Of a stretch of 49,153 bases of DNA, positions 9,131 through 17,816 are shown in pieces; within the stretch, counting starts at the first letter, position 1, and each line of letters opens with the position of its first letter. The position numbers and the translations under genes are program-made. Under the pieces are notes generated by a model, which ran no database searches, had not been told where the DNA came from, and worked only from the letters and a program-made list of their open reading frames with translations. Source of the DNA: Bacteroidales bacterium (GTDB lineage: Bacteria; Bacteroidota; Bacteroidia; Bacteroidales; P3); NCBI GenBank assembly GCA_017469625.1, contig JAFUGA010000064.1, forward strand, positions 1-49,153. The letters are read 5' to 3'.

Positions 9131-10096
9131 TTATAAATATTCTTTCTTTTGTAAATAATTTGTTACATAGTCCTTTACTCCATCTTCTAAAGAATAGAAA
9201 GGTTTGTTATATCCTGCCTTTCTCAGTTTATCCATCTTTGCTTGAGTAAAGTATTGGTATTTATCTTTTATATCTTCTGGCATAGGAATAAAATCTATTT
9301 TTGGCTCTAAATTCATAGATAAAAATGTATTTTTCACCAAATCTAAAAAAGAACGTGCATTTCCTGTACCTATATTATATATATCGCTTTGTGGTTTTTC
9401 GTTCCAAAGGAAAAACATTACATCTATTAAATCCTTAACATAAACAAAATCTCTCAACTGTTCTCCATCTTTTACCCCCTCTTTATATGATTTAAACAAT
9501 CCTACCCTTCCTTTTTCGTTTATCTGTTCAAATGAATGCAGAATAACAGAAGCCATTCTTCCTTTATGATATTCATTTGGCCCATAAACATTAAAAAATT
9601 TAAGTCCTGCCCAAAATGGAGGTCGCTTTTCTTGTTCCAACTGCCAAATATCAAACTCTTGTTTTGATTTTCCGTAAAGATTAAGTGGTTTTAAAGATTT
9701 TATAATAGATAAATCATCATCATAACCATTTTCTCCTGCACCATAGGTTGCAGCAGAAGATGCATAGATAAAAGGAATAGCATTTTCTGAACATATATTC
9801 CAAAGAGATTTAGAATAGTTTAGGTTTAAATTTAGATATGTTTCCCAATCTTTTCCTGTTGTAGAACTTCTGGCTCCTAAATGAAAGACAACTTCTACTT
9901 TGCTTGCATTTTCTTTAAACCAACTTATAAAATCTCCTCTATCTATCTTTTCTATAAATCTTTTGTTTTTATGGTTATTCTCTTTTTCTTTTACTGAAAA
10001 ATCATCTACTACAATTATGTCATCTATTCCTTCTTTATTTAGTTTAGATAACATACAACTACCTATAAAACCTGCTGCACCTGTTATTATCTTCAT
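9131..10096 (-). CDS. hldD: ADP-L-glycero-D-manno-heptose 6-epimerase-like protein
   Basis: A 321-residue short-chain dehydrogenase/epimerase. The NAD(P)-binding GAAGFIG is at residues 6-12, an SSAATYG serine region lies near 115-121, and the catalytic tyrosine and lysine are in NLYGKSK near 140-146. The KFFNVYGPNEYHKGRMASV stretch is characteristic of HldD. The enzyme epimerises the heptose of the LPS inner core. Length is normal. It lies between the deacetylase-like gene and kdsC with 16 and 7 nt gaps, so it is part of the same transcript. Other NAD-dependent sugar epimerases are a less likely alternative. Confidence 0.85.
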   Translation of the reverse strand: MKIITGAAGFIGSCMLSKLNKEGIDDIIVVDDFSVKEKENNHKNKRFIEKIDRGDFISWFKENASKVEVVFHLGARSSTTGKDWETYLNLNLNYSKSLWNICSENAIPFIYASSAATYGAGENGYDDDLSIIKSLKPLNLYGKSKQEFDIWQLEQEKRPPFWAGLKFFNVYGPNEYHKGRMASVILHSFEQINEKGRVGLFKSYKEGVKDGEQLRDFVYVKDLIDVMFFLWNEKPQSDIYNIGTGNARSFLDLVKNTFLSMNLEPKIDFIPMPEDIKDKYQYFTQAKMDKLRKAGYNKPFYSLEDGVKDYVTNYLQKKEYL

Positions 10097-10112
10097 AATA
10101 TATTAGTCTTAC

Positions 10113-11429
10113 TTATTCCTTATTATTATATATATAATCCAATTGTTTTTCGTAAATCTTTCGCCAATCTTTCCACTCTCTATAATTGGACAAAGATTCA
10201 TTGTGCCAAATGCTTATAAACTCTCCTTTTACCGACTTTACTATATCTATCAAACTTCTTATCTTTTCCCAAGATTTTTCTCTGTTTAGTCCCATACCGT
10301 TTTTTAAAGAAACGTCCATAAAAGCAAAAGGATGAACTCTTAGTTTGGTTTCATAATCTCTTTCTATATCATAAAAATTAAAAGAAGATGCTATACCTGC
10401 TCTAAATCCTACACAGTCTGCATAACCCATAGAATAGTCATCTTTTATTTCATTTTCTATTAAGTTACGATAAGAAACAGGCAAACGAAACCTTAGGAAA
10501 TGAAACCTTGACCTGTATATTTTTGTGTGTATTATTTTCTCAAGTAAATCTATCTGTTCTTTTAGTGTTTCTGGCTCTTCCATTACATAATAAGAGGGGT
10601 GTATTCCTGTTTTGCTATAGTCTGCCATATCCTTTACTAACAACTGAAAACTTTTATAATAAGGAGATATGTTCTTATCATATTTTGACCTCATAGCAAA
10701 GAGATAGAAAAGTATAGTTTTAAATTTGTATTTGTTTATTATCGTTTGTATAAAATCATAGCAAGAATAAGGGTCTTTTTTGTTCAGAACTATTACCTTA
10801 AATCTTTCTTTTACAGCATAGAAATCTCTTTTCAACAAATCTTTTGCCCAACCGCCAATAGTACGATAAAAACCTTTACTCTTGTAGTAATAAGCCATAT
10901 CTATATCTATTGTATTATTAAAAGTAAATTCTTTATCTGCAAACTGTAAGTTTGGATATTTTCTCAATAGTTCTTGTTTCAACCTTTCTACCCAAAGATT
11001 TACTACAGGTAATTCTAAGAATCCTTTTTGATATGCTATAGAATTGTTGGGTGAAAACCTACCGTGTTTATCCGACATAAAAGGCAAATACTCTTCATAA
11101 CGTGAAACCATGTAAAAAACTGCAGAAAAAATATCAAAACCCAAAGTATCGTCTTTGCTATATGTTGGAAAAAGACAAGGCAAAGAATCTTTCTCAAAAT
11201 ATTCTACATCTACATTTGAAAGAGAGGTTTCAAACAACAAATCTTTTGATGTTATATGTATTTCATCGCATATAGAGTTTTTGCAGTAAGATATTTTTGC
11301 ACCTGTTTCTGCTATAAAAGTATCTTTTCGTGTAGTTACCATAAAATCCGTTTTTAAAATATCTTTAAAAATCAAATTTATGGTATAACCCAACCTATTT
11401 GTCTGTTTGTCTATATAAATGATTATCAT
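10113..11429 (-). CDS. Polysaccharide deacetylase-like protein of the Bacteroidota type
   Basis: A 438-residue cytoplasmic-looking protein without a signal peptide. It resembles Bacteroidota proteins annotated as polysaccharide deacetylase family: an N-terminal region of about 170 residues with FDIFSAVFYMVSRYEEY and GRFSPNNSIAYQKGFL, then a NodB-like barrel beginning at FNNTIDIDMAYYY (the DxD of the metal site) and later TGIHPSYY. The substrate is unknown. One base separates its start from the lptB stop, which ties it to LPS or surface-glycan work. Confidence 0.65.
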   Translation of the reverse strand: MIIIYIDKQTNRLGYTINLIFKDILKTDFMVTTRKDTFIAETGAKISYCKNSICDEIHITSKDLLFETSLSNVDVEYFEKDSLPCLFPTYSKDDTLGFDIFSAVFYMVSRYEEYLPFMSDKHGRFSPNNSIAYQKGFLELPVVNLWVERLKQELLRKYPNLQFADKEFTFNNTIDIDMAYYYKSKGFYRTIGGWAKDLLKRDFYAVKERFKVIVLNKKDPYSCYDFIQTIINKYKFKTILFYLFAMRSKYDKNISPYYKSFQLLVKDMADYSKTGIHPSYYVMEEPETLKEQIDLLEKIIHTKIYRSRFHFLRFRLPVSYRNLIENEIKDDYSMGYADCVGFRAGIASSFNFYDIERDYETKLRVHPFAFMDVSLKNGMGLNREKSWEKIRSLIDIVKSVKGEFISIWHNESLSNYREWKDWRKIYEKQLDYIYNNKE

Positions 11430-11430
11430 C

Positions 11431-12156
11431 TTACCTCAACTCAAAATTATCTCCTAAATATTTTCTCCTAACCTCTGGGTCAGAAGCAAGTTCTTCTGGT
11501 TTGCCTGCCTTAAACACTATTCCTTCTATAAGCAAATAGGCTCTATCTGTTATGTTCAGTGTTTCGTGTACGTTGTGGTCTGTTATCAAAACGCCTATAT
11601 TTTTTTCTTTCAACGTCTTAACTATAGACTGTATATCTTGTACGGCTATAGGGTCTACACCGGCAAAAGGTTCATCTAAAAGTATAAAATATGGATTGGA
11701 AGCCAAAGCCCTTGCTATCTCTGTTCTTCGTCTTTCTCCCCCTGAAAGTTGATTGCCTTTGCTTTTTCTTATTTTCTGCAAAGAGAACTCATTCAACAGT
11801 TCTTCCATTCTTTCTACTCTCTGTTGGGGAGAGTATTGCTTTTGAAACTGTAGTACAGACATAATATTATCTTCTACACTCATATTCCTAAAAACCGAAG
11901 CTTCCTGTGGCAGATAACCTATACCGTTTTTAGCCCTTTTATACATAGGCATAGAAGTTATATTTTTGTCGTCCAAATATACACTACCAGAAAAAGGTTG
12001 TATCATACCGACTATCATATAGAAAGAAGTAGTCTTTCCTGCTCCGTTAGGACCTAAAAGACCTACTATTTCACCCTGATTAACCTCTATAGAAACTCCG
12101 TTTACTACAGTTCTTTTTCCATATTTTTTTATAATATTGTCTGTATATAACTTCAT
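11431..12156 (-). CDS. lptB: LPS export ABC transporter ATPase LptB
   Basis: A 241-residue ABC ATPase. Walker [10 protein letters not shown] is near residues 36-44, the Q-loop lies in YLPQEASVF, the ABC signature LSGGERRR is near 138-145, Walker [13 protein letters not shown] near 158-169, and the switch histidine is in ITDHNVHET. The LSGGERRR variant and the [11 protein letters not shown] stretch are typical of LptB, which powers LptFG extraction of LPS from the inner membrane. First gene of the five-gene envelope operon. Confidence 0.93.
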   Translation of the reverse strand: MKLYTDNIIKKYGKRTVVNGVSIEVNQGEIVGLLGPNGAGKTTSFYMIVGMIQPFSGSVYLDDKNITSMPMYKRAKNGIGYLPQEASVFRNMSVEDNIMSVLQFQKQYSPQQRVERMEELLNEFSLQKIRKSKGNQLSGGERRRTEIARALASNPYFILLDEPFAGVDPIAVQDIQSIVKTLKEKNIGVLITDHNVHETLNITDRAYLLIEGIVFKAGKPEELASDPEVRRKYLGDNFELR

Positions 12157-12177
12157 AAAATCAGAACTTTATTTTGG

Positions 12178-12206
12178 CAAAATTATAAATTATTCTCCAC
12201 TTTCAA
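12178..12206 (-). promoter_or_regulatory. Putative promoter of the lptB envelope operon
   Basis: Minus-strand TAATTTTG at 12178-12185, with a TTG at 12204-12206 18 nt upstream. It lies 22 nt before the lptB start codon. Confidence 0.5.
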
Positions 12207-12250
12207 CAATTTTTATACCTAAAATATAGTCTTAGTCTAAAAAAATGCAA

Positions 12251-12258
12251 TATTTTTG
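12251..12258 (+). promoter_or_regulatory. Putative -7 box before the 12282-12707 gene
   Basis: TATTTTTG lies 23 nt before the ATG at 12282. Because the box is so close, transcription probably starts near 12265, which argues against the upstream GTG at 12267 as start codon. Confidence 0.4.
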
Positions 12259-12281
12259 CTTTAAAATTGTGTGTCTGTATT

Positions 12282-12707
12282 ATGAAAAAAAAGAATAAAA
12301 ATACTGTTTTTCGTTTTAAACAAAAACTTTGGTATATCTATCATGCCAAAGACGAATATTCCATACACTCTCCCTTTCTTTTTGATTTGTTTATAAAAGC
12401 AGTGAAGCACAGAAAAACTTCTTTGGAAAAGAGTTTAACTTCCTATCTTCAACAAACTATGCTTGTATATAGTTTTTCCTGCAATGAAAAAAATCTTTCA
12501 GATATTCACTCTCTTAGAAATAACAATGATAATGTCGCTATCTTTATACACAACATAAGGACTTGTCCTAACAATCTTAGAATATGGCAAGACTTACAAA
12601 AAAACAATAAACAGACTTGTTTTTTCCTTGACTTTTTCTCTTTTGGTGTAATGATACAATCCAAAAACTTTAAAATATCCCAATCCTTTATACTAAAGAA
12701 AAGATAA
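12282..12707 (+). CDS. Shrunken relative of a Bacteroidota SAM methyltransferase, core missing
   Basis: A 141-residue reading frame. Its N-terminal part, HAKDEYSIHSPFLFDLFIKAV, resembles the start of a family of class I SAM-dependent methyltransferases common in Bacteroidota (pattern HxxHSPFVFDF), usually about 250 residues long. The C-terminal part, with IFIHNIR, then IWQDLQKN, then LDFFSFGVMI, resembles the end of the same family (DDIHWS, W-LK, DLFFLGLVFF). The middle, about 110 residues with the glycine-rich SAM-binding site, is absent, so methyl transfer looks impossible. It may be a decaying gene or a reduced protein with another role. The family match is from memory. Confidence 0.55.
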   Translation: MKKKNKNTVFRFKQKLWYIYHAKDEYSIHSPFLFDLFIKAVKHRKTSLEKSLTSYLQQTMLVYSFSCNEKNLSDIHSLRNNNDNVAIFIHNIRTCPNNLRIWQDLQKNNKQTCFFLDFFSFGVMIQSKNFKISQSFILKKR

Positions 12708-12745
12708 AACCCCGAGATTGAGTTTTCAAGGTCGGGGTTTAGTTT
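12707..12745. terminator. Bidirectional terminator between convergent genes
   Basis: AAACCCCGA (12707-12715) pairs with TCGGGGTTT (12732-12740), with a T-rich tail on the plus side and an A-rich flank giving a T tail on the minus side. It serves the genes ending at 12707 (+) and 12765 (-). Confidence 0.75.
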
Positions 12746-12764
12746 TGTTTGTTAAAAGTTTGTT

Positions 12765-13934
12765 TTATTTCTTTATAAACTTTTTGGAAACTTCTCCTGC
12801 TTCGGTTTGTATTTTCAGAATATAAGTACCTGATGGATAGTTCTGAAGATTTATTGTTTCACTATGTGAAGAGGTTTCGTTTTCCAATAGTTTCTGCCCT
12901 GAAATATTATACAAACTAATGTTTTTCATCTGAAATGAACTACCTATACTAAGTTCTTCTTCTACAGGATTTGGATATAAGTATATACTCTTATCAAGCA
13001 AAGATCCTTCTATGCCTACATCTATTCCTGTACCTGCAACACCTAATATAGGGAACAAATACATTTGTAAGTTCTTTCTATCCCCATTCTCTGGCCACTG
13101 TAATAAACCATAAAAATCTCTAGAAGGATTACCTATTTCTAAATCGTGCCATTTCATCATATTACCATCTCCATAGTTAATATCTGGGATAGCAAGTCCT
13201 CTAGCTTTTATTCCCATACCTTCTGGTACTTCGCAAGCCATAGCCATAGCTATATATACTTCTAAAGCATCTTCTATCAGGGAAGAATTTCTATATTTTC
13301 CTATAACTTCATCTGCTACCGCTGAACGAACGTCTGGAGTATGGAAGACTGTATAAAATTTTCCTTTCATATTTATAGGTTGTTCAAAGAACGCCTCTAT
13401 ATAATGTGGTTGTCCTTCTATTTGCCTATTTACTACCGATTGCCCCGTTGAATTTAAAGAATCGCATATATTTACAGAAGCCAATATATGTGTTAGTGTT
13501 GAATCCCATATTTCATAAGAATAATCTTTATAAAAAGTATCTCCTACATGTTTTTCTATATGTGTAAATCCTGCTATACCTTTTATGGTTATCAATGTAT
13601 CTGTAAAATATGGTTGTGCCAAATCTTGCATTATATTTATATAATCTGGATTGCAGTTATCTGGAAAATAATTTGCTTGCAACCAGTCAAATATATATCT
13701 ACTTTCCTTTTCATAGTTTGGTCTATATTTCAGAAAAACAAGTTTTCCTTTTATCGTCAGAGTATCTATAAAATCCAAAGGCATACAATAATCATCTACA
13801 TTTGCAGGTAGAAGATAATTTTCTTCATAATCCCTTAGAATGTTATCTACATGAATAACTGTATCCATTAAATTACTTGCTTTTAATGATACCATAAAAA
13901 ATAAAACTACTATTATTGAAATTATCTTTTTCAT
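12765..13934 (-). CDS. Secreted protein of unknown function with T9SS type A sorting domain
   Basis: A 389-residue protein with a signal peptide (about residues 1-19). The mature part, about 20-310, is not a family I recognise; it is rich in aromatic and acidic residues and has a few cysteines. The last 75 or so residues are a T9SS sorting domain: YLYPNPVEEELSI, ISLYNISGQKL, YPSGTYILKIQT and a basic end, KKFIKK. This domain is clearly distinct from the near-identical pair at the window edges. It lies 37 nt downstream of the 13972-15330 gene and probably shares its promoter. Confidence 0.83.
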   Translation of the reverse strand: MKKIISIIVVLFFMVSLKASNLMDTVIHVDNILRDYEENYLLPANVDDYCMPLDFIDTLTIKGKLVFLKYRPNYEKESRYIFDWLQANYFPDNCNPDYINIMQDLAQPYFTDTLITIKGIAGFTHIEKHVGDTFYKDYSYEIWDSTLTHILASVNICDSLNSTGQSVVNRQIEGQPHYIEAFFEQPINMKGKFYTVFHTPDVRSAVADEVIGKYRNSSLIEDALEVYIAMAMACEVPEGMGIKARGLAIPDINYGDGNMMKWHDLEIGNPSRDFYGLLQWPENGDRKNLQMYLFPILGVAGTGIDVGIEGSLLDKSIYLYPNPVEEELSIGSSFQMKNISLYNISGQKLLENETSSHSETINLQNYPSGTYILKIQTEAGEVSKKFIKK

Positions 13935-13971
13935 AAATTTATTCTCCTATTTTTTTGTTGTTAATTTATAT

Positions 13972-15330
13972 TTATTGGCAAATTGTTGCATATTTTGCAG
14001 ATAATACTCTCGTTGTTAAAGGATATGTAATATAAGCGTTATTTACAGCAGAATATGAAAATCCTCCTACTAAACCAAGCACATCTGGTGATATTATACA
14101 TTTTCCAGTTGTAAAACATGGTGAAGGGTGTGTTAGTGGAACAATATATTCATCAAACCAATATAAACCTCCTGTTGATGCATGTTTTCCTGCTGCTACA
14201 TAGAATTTATTTTCATATAATGTTAAACTATTAAGATTTTCCATTCCTTCTATACTATTATTAAATGGATAAATTACTAATTCATTACCTGTTGTAGAGA
14301 ATGGATTTATCTTGTATATAATATCTGCACAGGCTAAAGCGAATGTACCATAATTTATATAAGGTATAACATTAGGGTCAAAATAATCATCATTTAGCAG
14401 TATCAACAGCTCATCATCTACTACAGAATATTTCATATCTTTTAATAAAGGTTTTCCGTATGTAGATATTTTCTGAGCTGCATTTAACATAAAGTTTGAT
14501 ATATCTATATTAAACACTCCTACACTGTGTCCAACATTAGTGGCAGGGTCATTATAATAATCTCCTGCCAAACCCACCGCTACACATACATAATTTTTAT
14601 CTTTATCTAATGTTGTCATCAAATATTCAGGTCGTAATTTATCTATATATGTAGCATCATATCCTCCATGGAATTCGTAACCTGAATTTAAGTATTCATA
14701 AGTATATCCATCAACATTGTATGGGTTACCTTTTGGATAACGTATTAAATTAAAGTTTTTAGATGTAGTGTACTCCAATGCAACTACATAATTTCTTGTT
14801 ACAACTATTTCATCTAAATACTTCTTTGCTTGTATCTTTGTACATACAGCAGTAGAGAGATTCAAATCAAAAATATAAAAATCGTTATTTACATCCATTC
14901 CTGTAGTTACAACTGTAGTAGTTCCGTCAGAACACATATACACATCTATATTGTTTATAAACTGCATATCAATAAAGACAAATGGTGTAAATGTCGTTGT
15001 TGTTGTAAACAACGTTGCCAATGGAATATAAGCGATATAATTACCTCCACAGAAATAGACAACATCATTGTAAATTTTAAAATCGTAGATGTCCATAAAT
15101 ACATCTGCTATCTTTACTGTTGTAGTTCCATCTTCCGTTAGATAAAAACGAGTATCATGACTTGTGATTATACGTTTATCATCTAAGGTTTGTGTCTTAA
15201 CTTTTTCAGAGGAAACATTTACCCCGTCTAATACTCTTTCTGTGCTTGTTGATATTACACTTTGCATTTGTGAAAACACATACAAAGGTAAAGTCATTAA
15301 ACAGAAAATAAATAGAAATTTTCTTTGCAT
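13972..15330 (-). CDS. Secreted protein of unknown function, possibly beta-propeller-like
   Basis: A 452-residue protein with a signal peptide (about residues 1-20, ending VFSQ). The sequence is a run of short beta-strand-like segments with repeated patterns such as IYDFKIYNDVVYFCGGNYIAY, VYMCSDGTTTVV and NSLTLYENKFYVAAGKHA. That suggests a propeller of kelch or WD-like blades, but no clear blade consensus is seen. It has no T9SS sorting domain; it ends at KYATICQ. It may work with the sorted protein encoded next. A good Shine-Dalgarno-like AAAGGAG precedes the start. Confidence 0.7.
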   Translation of the reverse strand: MQRKFLFIFCLMTLPLYVFSQMQSVISTSTERVLDGVNVSSEKVKTQTLDDKRIITSHDTRFYLTEDGTTTVKIADVFMDIYDFKIYNDVVYFCGGNYIAYIPLATLFTTTTTFTPFVFIDMQFINNIDVYMCSDGTTTVVTTGMDVNNDFYIFDLNLSTAVCTKIQAKKYLDEIVVTRNYVVALEYTTSKNFNLIRYPKGNPYNVDGYTYEYLNSGYEFHGGYDATYIDKLRPEYLMTTLDKDKNYVCVAVGLAGDYYNDPATNVGHSVGVFNIDISNFMLNAAQKISTYGKPLLKDMKYSVVDDELLILLNDDYFDPNVIPYINYGTFALACADIIYKINPFSTTGNELVIYPFNNSIEGMENLNSLTLYENKFYVAAGKHASTGGLYWFDEYIVPLTHPSPCFTTGKCIISPDVLGLVGGFSYSAVNNAYITYPLTTRVLSAKYATICQ

Positions 15331-15375
15331 AATATACTCCTTTCTTTAAATATTTACAAATATGTTTTACGCCCG

Positions 15376-15406
15376 CAAATATATACATTTTATTTTTACA
15401 AAACAA
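15376..15406 (-). promoter_or_regulatory. Putative promoter of the 15330-12765 operon
   Basis: Minus-strand TATATTTG at 15376-15383 with TTG at 15404-15406, exactly 20 nt apart: a full match to the Bacteroidota promoter pattern, 46 nt before the start codon. Confidence 0.65.
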
Positions 15407-15599
15407 ATATTTTTTAATATTTTTTCAAAACATTTTATTTTACTAAAAATTTTAAGAAAAAAATTTGCTGAAAATAAAAAATAAGTTTTGTAACTATATT
15501 TTCTTAAATTTAACAAAAATATATTACAAAAATTTTGTCAAAATTTATCCTATTTTCATAAATTATAATCATATATTTTTAAGATTTAGTTTCCCTACA

Positions 15600-15757
15600 G
15601 CAAAACGAAGTTTTAGTTTTCTATCTCTTTGTTTTAATTTTCTAAAACTTGATTCTAATTTTCTAAAACAAAGTTTTAGAATTCTCTTTCTTTGTTTCGT
15701 GAAATTAAAACAAAGAGATAGAAAATTAAAACAAAGTTTTGTAAAAGCAAAACAAAA
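15600..15757. repeat. Modular intergenic AT-rich repeat, locus A
   Basis: This lies in a 486-base gap between minus-strand genes; the rest of the gap (15407-15599) is AT-rich with nothing recognised. It is built of alternating short units in both orientations: AAAACGAAGTTTT, TTCTAAAACAAAGTTTTAGAA (15662-15682, split here by its own symmetry), CTTTCTTTGTTTCG and ACAAAGAGATAG. A perfect 24-bp inverted repeat joins 15617-15640 and 15702-15725. The same units occur at 25005-25108, 37866-37951 and 48652-48780. It lies after the stop of the 15817-17802 gene. An open frame across it is an artefact of the repeat. Confidence 0.8.
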
Positions 15758-15816
15758 CAGTATGATTTTAAAATATTTAAGTTTATAAATGAAATAAAGA
15801 TTCTTTCTTTAGAGAA

Positions 15817-17802
15817 TTAGAAAGAGTAGAATATTTGGGCGTATAGATATTGTGTATTATTGGAAAGGATTTTATCGTTACCATTAGAGATTTGCGAAGT
15901 ATGAGAATAACGTGTAAAAACATATTTTAGAGATAGTTGTACGTTATACAAAGAGTAGGAAACAATAGCATAAACTCTATTTCCTTCTCCGTTAAGGTTT
16001 GCAGTAGAGAAATTCAACGGCAAAGTGTATTCATATATACTGAAATGGTTGTCATAGTCGGCAGAATGGAAATAAGTATAACGCACATTCAGTTTCAAAG
16101 GAAAATTTTTATCTTTGTAAATGGCTTCTATATATGAATATAATCCGTAATTATCATTATCTTTGTATGTAAATGAATGTGAATAACCTGTTCTAAAGTT
16201 CAGAGAAAGGGTTTGAGTAAAAGCGTGTTTGTATCTCAGATGAAATTGAGTCGTTATATTATTCTTTGGCAATATAGTTTGGTTTTGCAATGTTGTATTA
16301 TACTGTCTATTAGTTAGTCTTGCACAAAAATCAAATAGGTTTTTATCATTTGGTTTGTAATTCAACTGTAGTTTGGTTTTCTGACCATAAACAGATTTAT
16401 TTGCACGGTAAGAGATAAAAGGAAAGTAGAAAAAATCTGCACCAATAAAGTAGTTGAATTTATTGTTTATCATTTGGGAATAATCTATATAAATGCCTCT
16501 TTCGTTTTGGTTGTTATCGTGAATACCTATAGCGTTTGCGAAAAAATTTTGGTAATCTTTGCCGTAATCTCTGTAAGAAACAGACAGATGAGATTTGTAA
16601 CCAATATCATATTGCGACCCCACAATGTAGGCAAAAGCATTGTTAGCACTCTTTGATAACTCTGCAAAAAAATGCAATCTTTTTATAGAATAGGCAGTAT
16701 TTACAGAAATAATATTGTTGTTTGTACCCGAAAAATAGTATTTCATATAAGGATAAGAAGACACTCTCGGAGAGATAGAATCTGAAAAATGGTAAGTCAG
16801 AAACGTTGCACCTATGGAAAAATTTTTGTAGATATATTGCAGGTTTGCACCTATGAGAGTTTGAAACAGTGTATCTTTATTGTTTATCTCTGTTTGTGTT
16901 CTGTGGTAACCTGTTTGCTGTATAGTACTTCCATTATAATCCAAAGAGTTATAAGAAAAGAATGTAATAATATCCCACCTTCCAAAATTCATTTGCAGAG
17001 CCAAACCTTTATTATAATCATACTCGGTCGTAGAACGAAAAGGCGAAATCTTGTTTCGTTTGTTCTTTATACCATAATCAGACAAATAGGATATATCAAA
17101 AGTTTGTTTCATAGCCAAACCCTCCGCTATACTCAGGCGATAATCTCCTATGGTCATCTGTTTTAAATGTTTATTTATATCTCTTATAGTCAGCGAAATA
17201 TTGTAATGGTCAAATCCATACGTTTTATTCTTATAGTAGAGTGGTTCGCCAGCATCCTTATCAGCAACAAAAGAAAACTCTAATCTATCGTAATACTTCA
17301 GATAGTATCTAAAGGAAGAAGCAAATTTTTCTCCAAGATAGCCTTTGTTGTCTTTACGTCTGTAGCCGTAAGGCCTATGCAAGTTTTCTGAATACTGAAA
17401 CCTAAGGCTTTGTTTTGCATTGTAAAATATAGAATCCAAACGTAAGGGACGTTTTCTTACGTATGGCTCCACGTAAAGAAAGGGAGAGATAGATGCAATA
17501 GTTTTTTCGTCAAACCCATTCACAAACCTAAGTTCGTTTAACGAAAAAAGTTGTCCTGTCTGCTGAATATAGTTTTGCAAACAGAACTGTTGGAAATTGT
17601 TAAGCCCAAGAAGAGTCATCTCTTCCGGGCTTAAGTTATTTATATTAAAAAGGTTATTGTCGTTTATCTGTATTGTTTCAAATAGTTGCTGTTTTGCCTC
17701 GTTGTCTATATTGTCTTCTTCCAAATCATTCAAAAGATTGTCTATCTGTGAAAAAGAAAGACTACTTACAAATAAGAAAACAAAGAAACAGAACTTTCTC
17801 AT
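15817..17802 (-). CDS. Outer-membrane protein with N-terminal helix-hairpin-helix region
   Basis: It has 661 residues when started at 17802, where a clear signal peptide begins (MRKFCFFVFLFVSSLSFSQ). A longer frame would start inside nrdJ; the start chosen leaves a 14-nt gap. Residues about 45-115 carry helix-hairpin-helix motifs of the T2SK/ComEA type: NINNLSPEEMTLLGL and LNELRFVNGFDEKTI. The remaining 540 residues are aromatic beta-strand repeats typical of a large outer-membrane barrel. This architecture is widespread in Bacteroidota without a settled function. Following nrdJ so closely suggests co-transcription. Confidence 0.7.
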   Translation of the reverse strand: MRKFCFFVFLFVSSLSFSQIDNLLNDLEEDNIDNEAKQQLFETIQINDNNLFNINNLSPEEMTLLGLNNFQQFCLQNYIQQTGQLFSLNELRFVNGFDEKTIASISPFLYVEPYVRKRPLRLDSIFYNAKQSLRFQYSENLHRPYGYRRKDNKGYLGEKFASSFRYYLKYYDRLEFSFVADKDAGEPLYYKNKTYGFDHYNISLTIRDINKHLKQMTIGDYRLSIAEGLAMKQTFDISYLSDYGIKNKRNKISPFRSTTEYDYNKGLALQMNFGRWDIITFFSYNSLDYNGSTIQQTGYHRTQTEINNKDTLFQTLIGANLQYIYKNFSIGATFLTYHFSDSISPRVSSYPYMKYYFSGTNNNIISVNTAYSIKRLHFFAELSKSANNAFAYIVGSQYDIGYKSHLSVSYRDYGKDYQNFFANAIGIHDNNQNERGIYIDYSQMINNKFNYFIGADFFYFPFISYRANKSVYGQKTKLQLNYKPNDKNLFDFCARLTNRQYNTTLQNQTILPKNNITTQFHLRYKHAFTQTLSLNFRTGYSHSFTYKDNDNYGLYSYIEAIYKDKNFPLKLNVRYTYFHSADYDNHFSIYEYTLPLNFSTANLNGEGNRVYAIVSYSLYNVQLSLKYVFTRYSHTSQISNGNDKILSNNTQYLYAQIFYSF

Positions 17803-17816
17803 ATTAAAGCAGTTTC

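Noticed and set aside
15600-15757. Possible CRISPR array
   Set aside because: Units are not of equal length, occur in both orientations and are not separated by unique spacers; no cas gene is present.
15465-15788. Open frame of about 107 codons across repeat locus A
   Set aside because: It is made of the AT-rich repeat units and repeats its own words; it lacks a ribosome site and any protein-like pattern.
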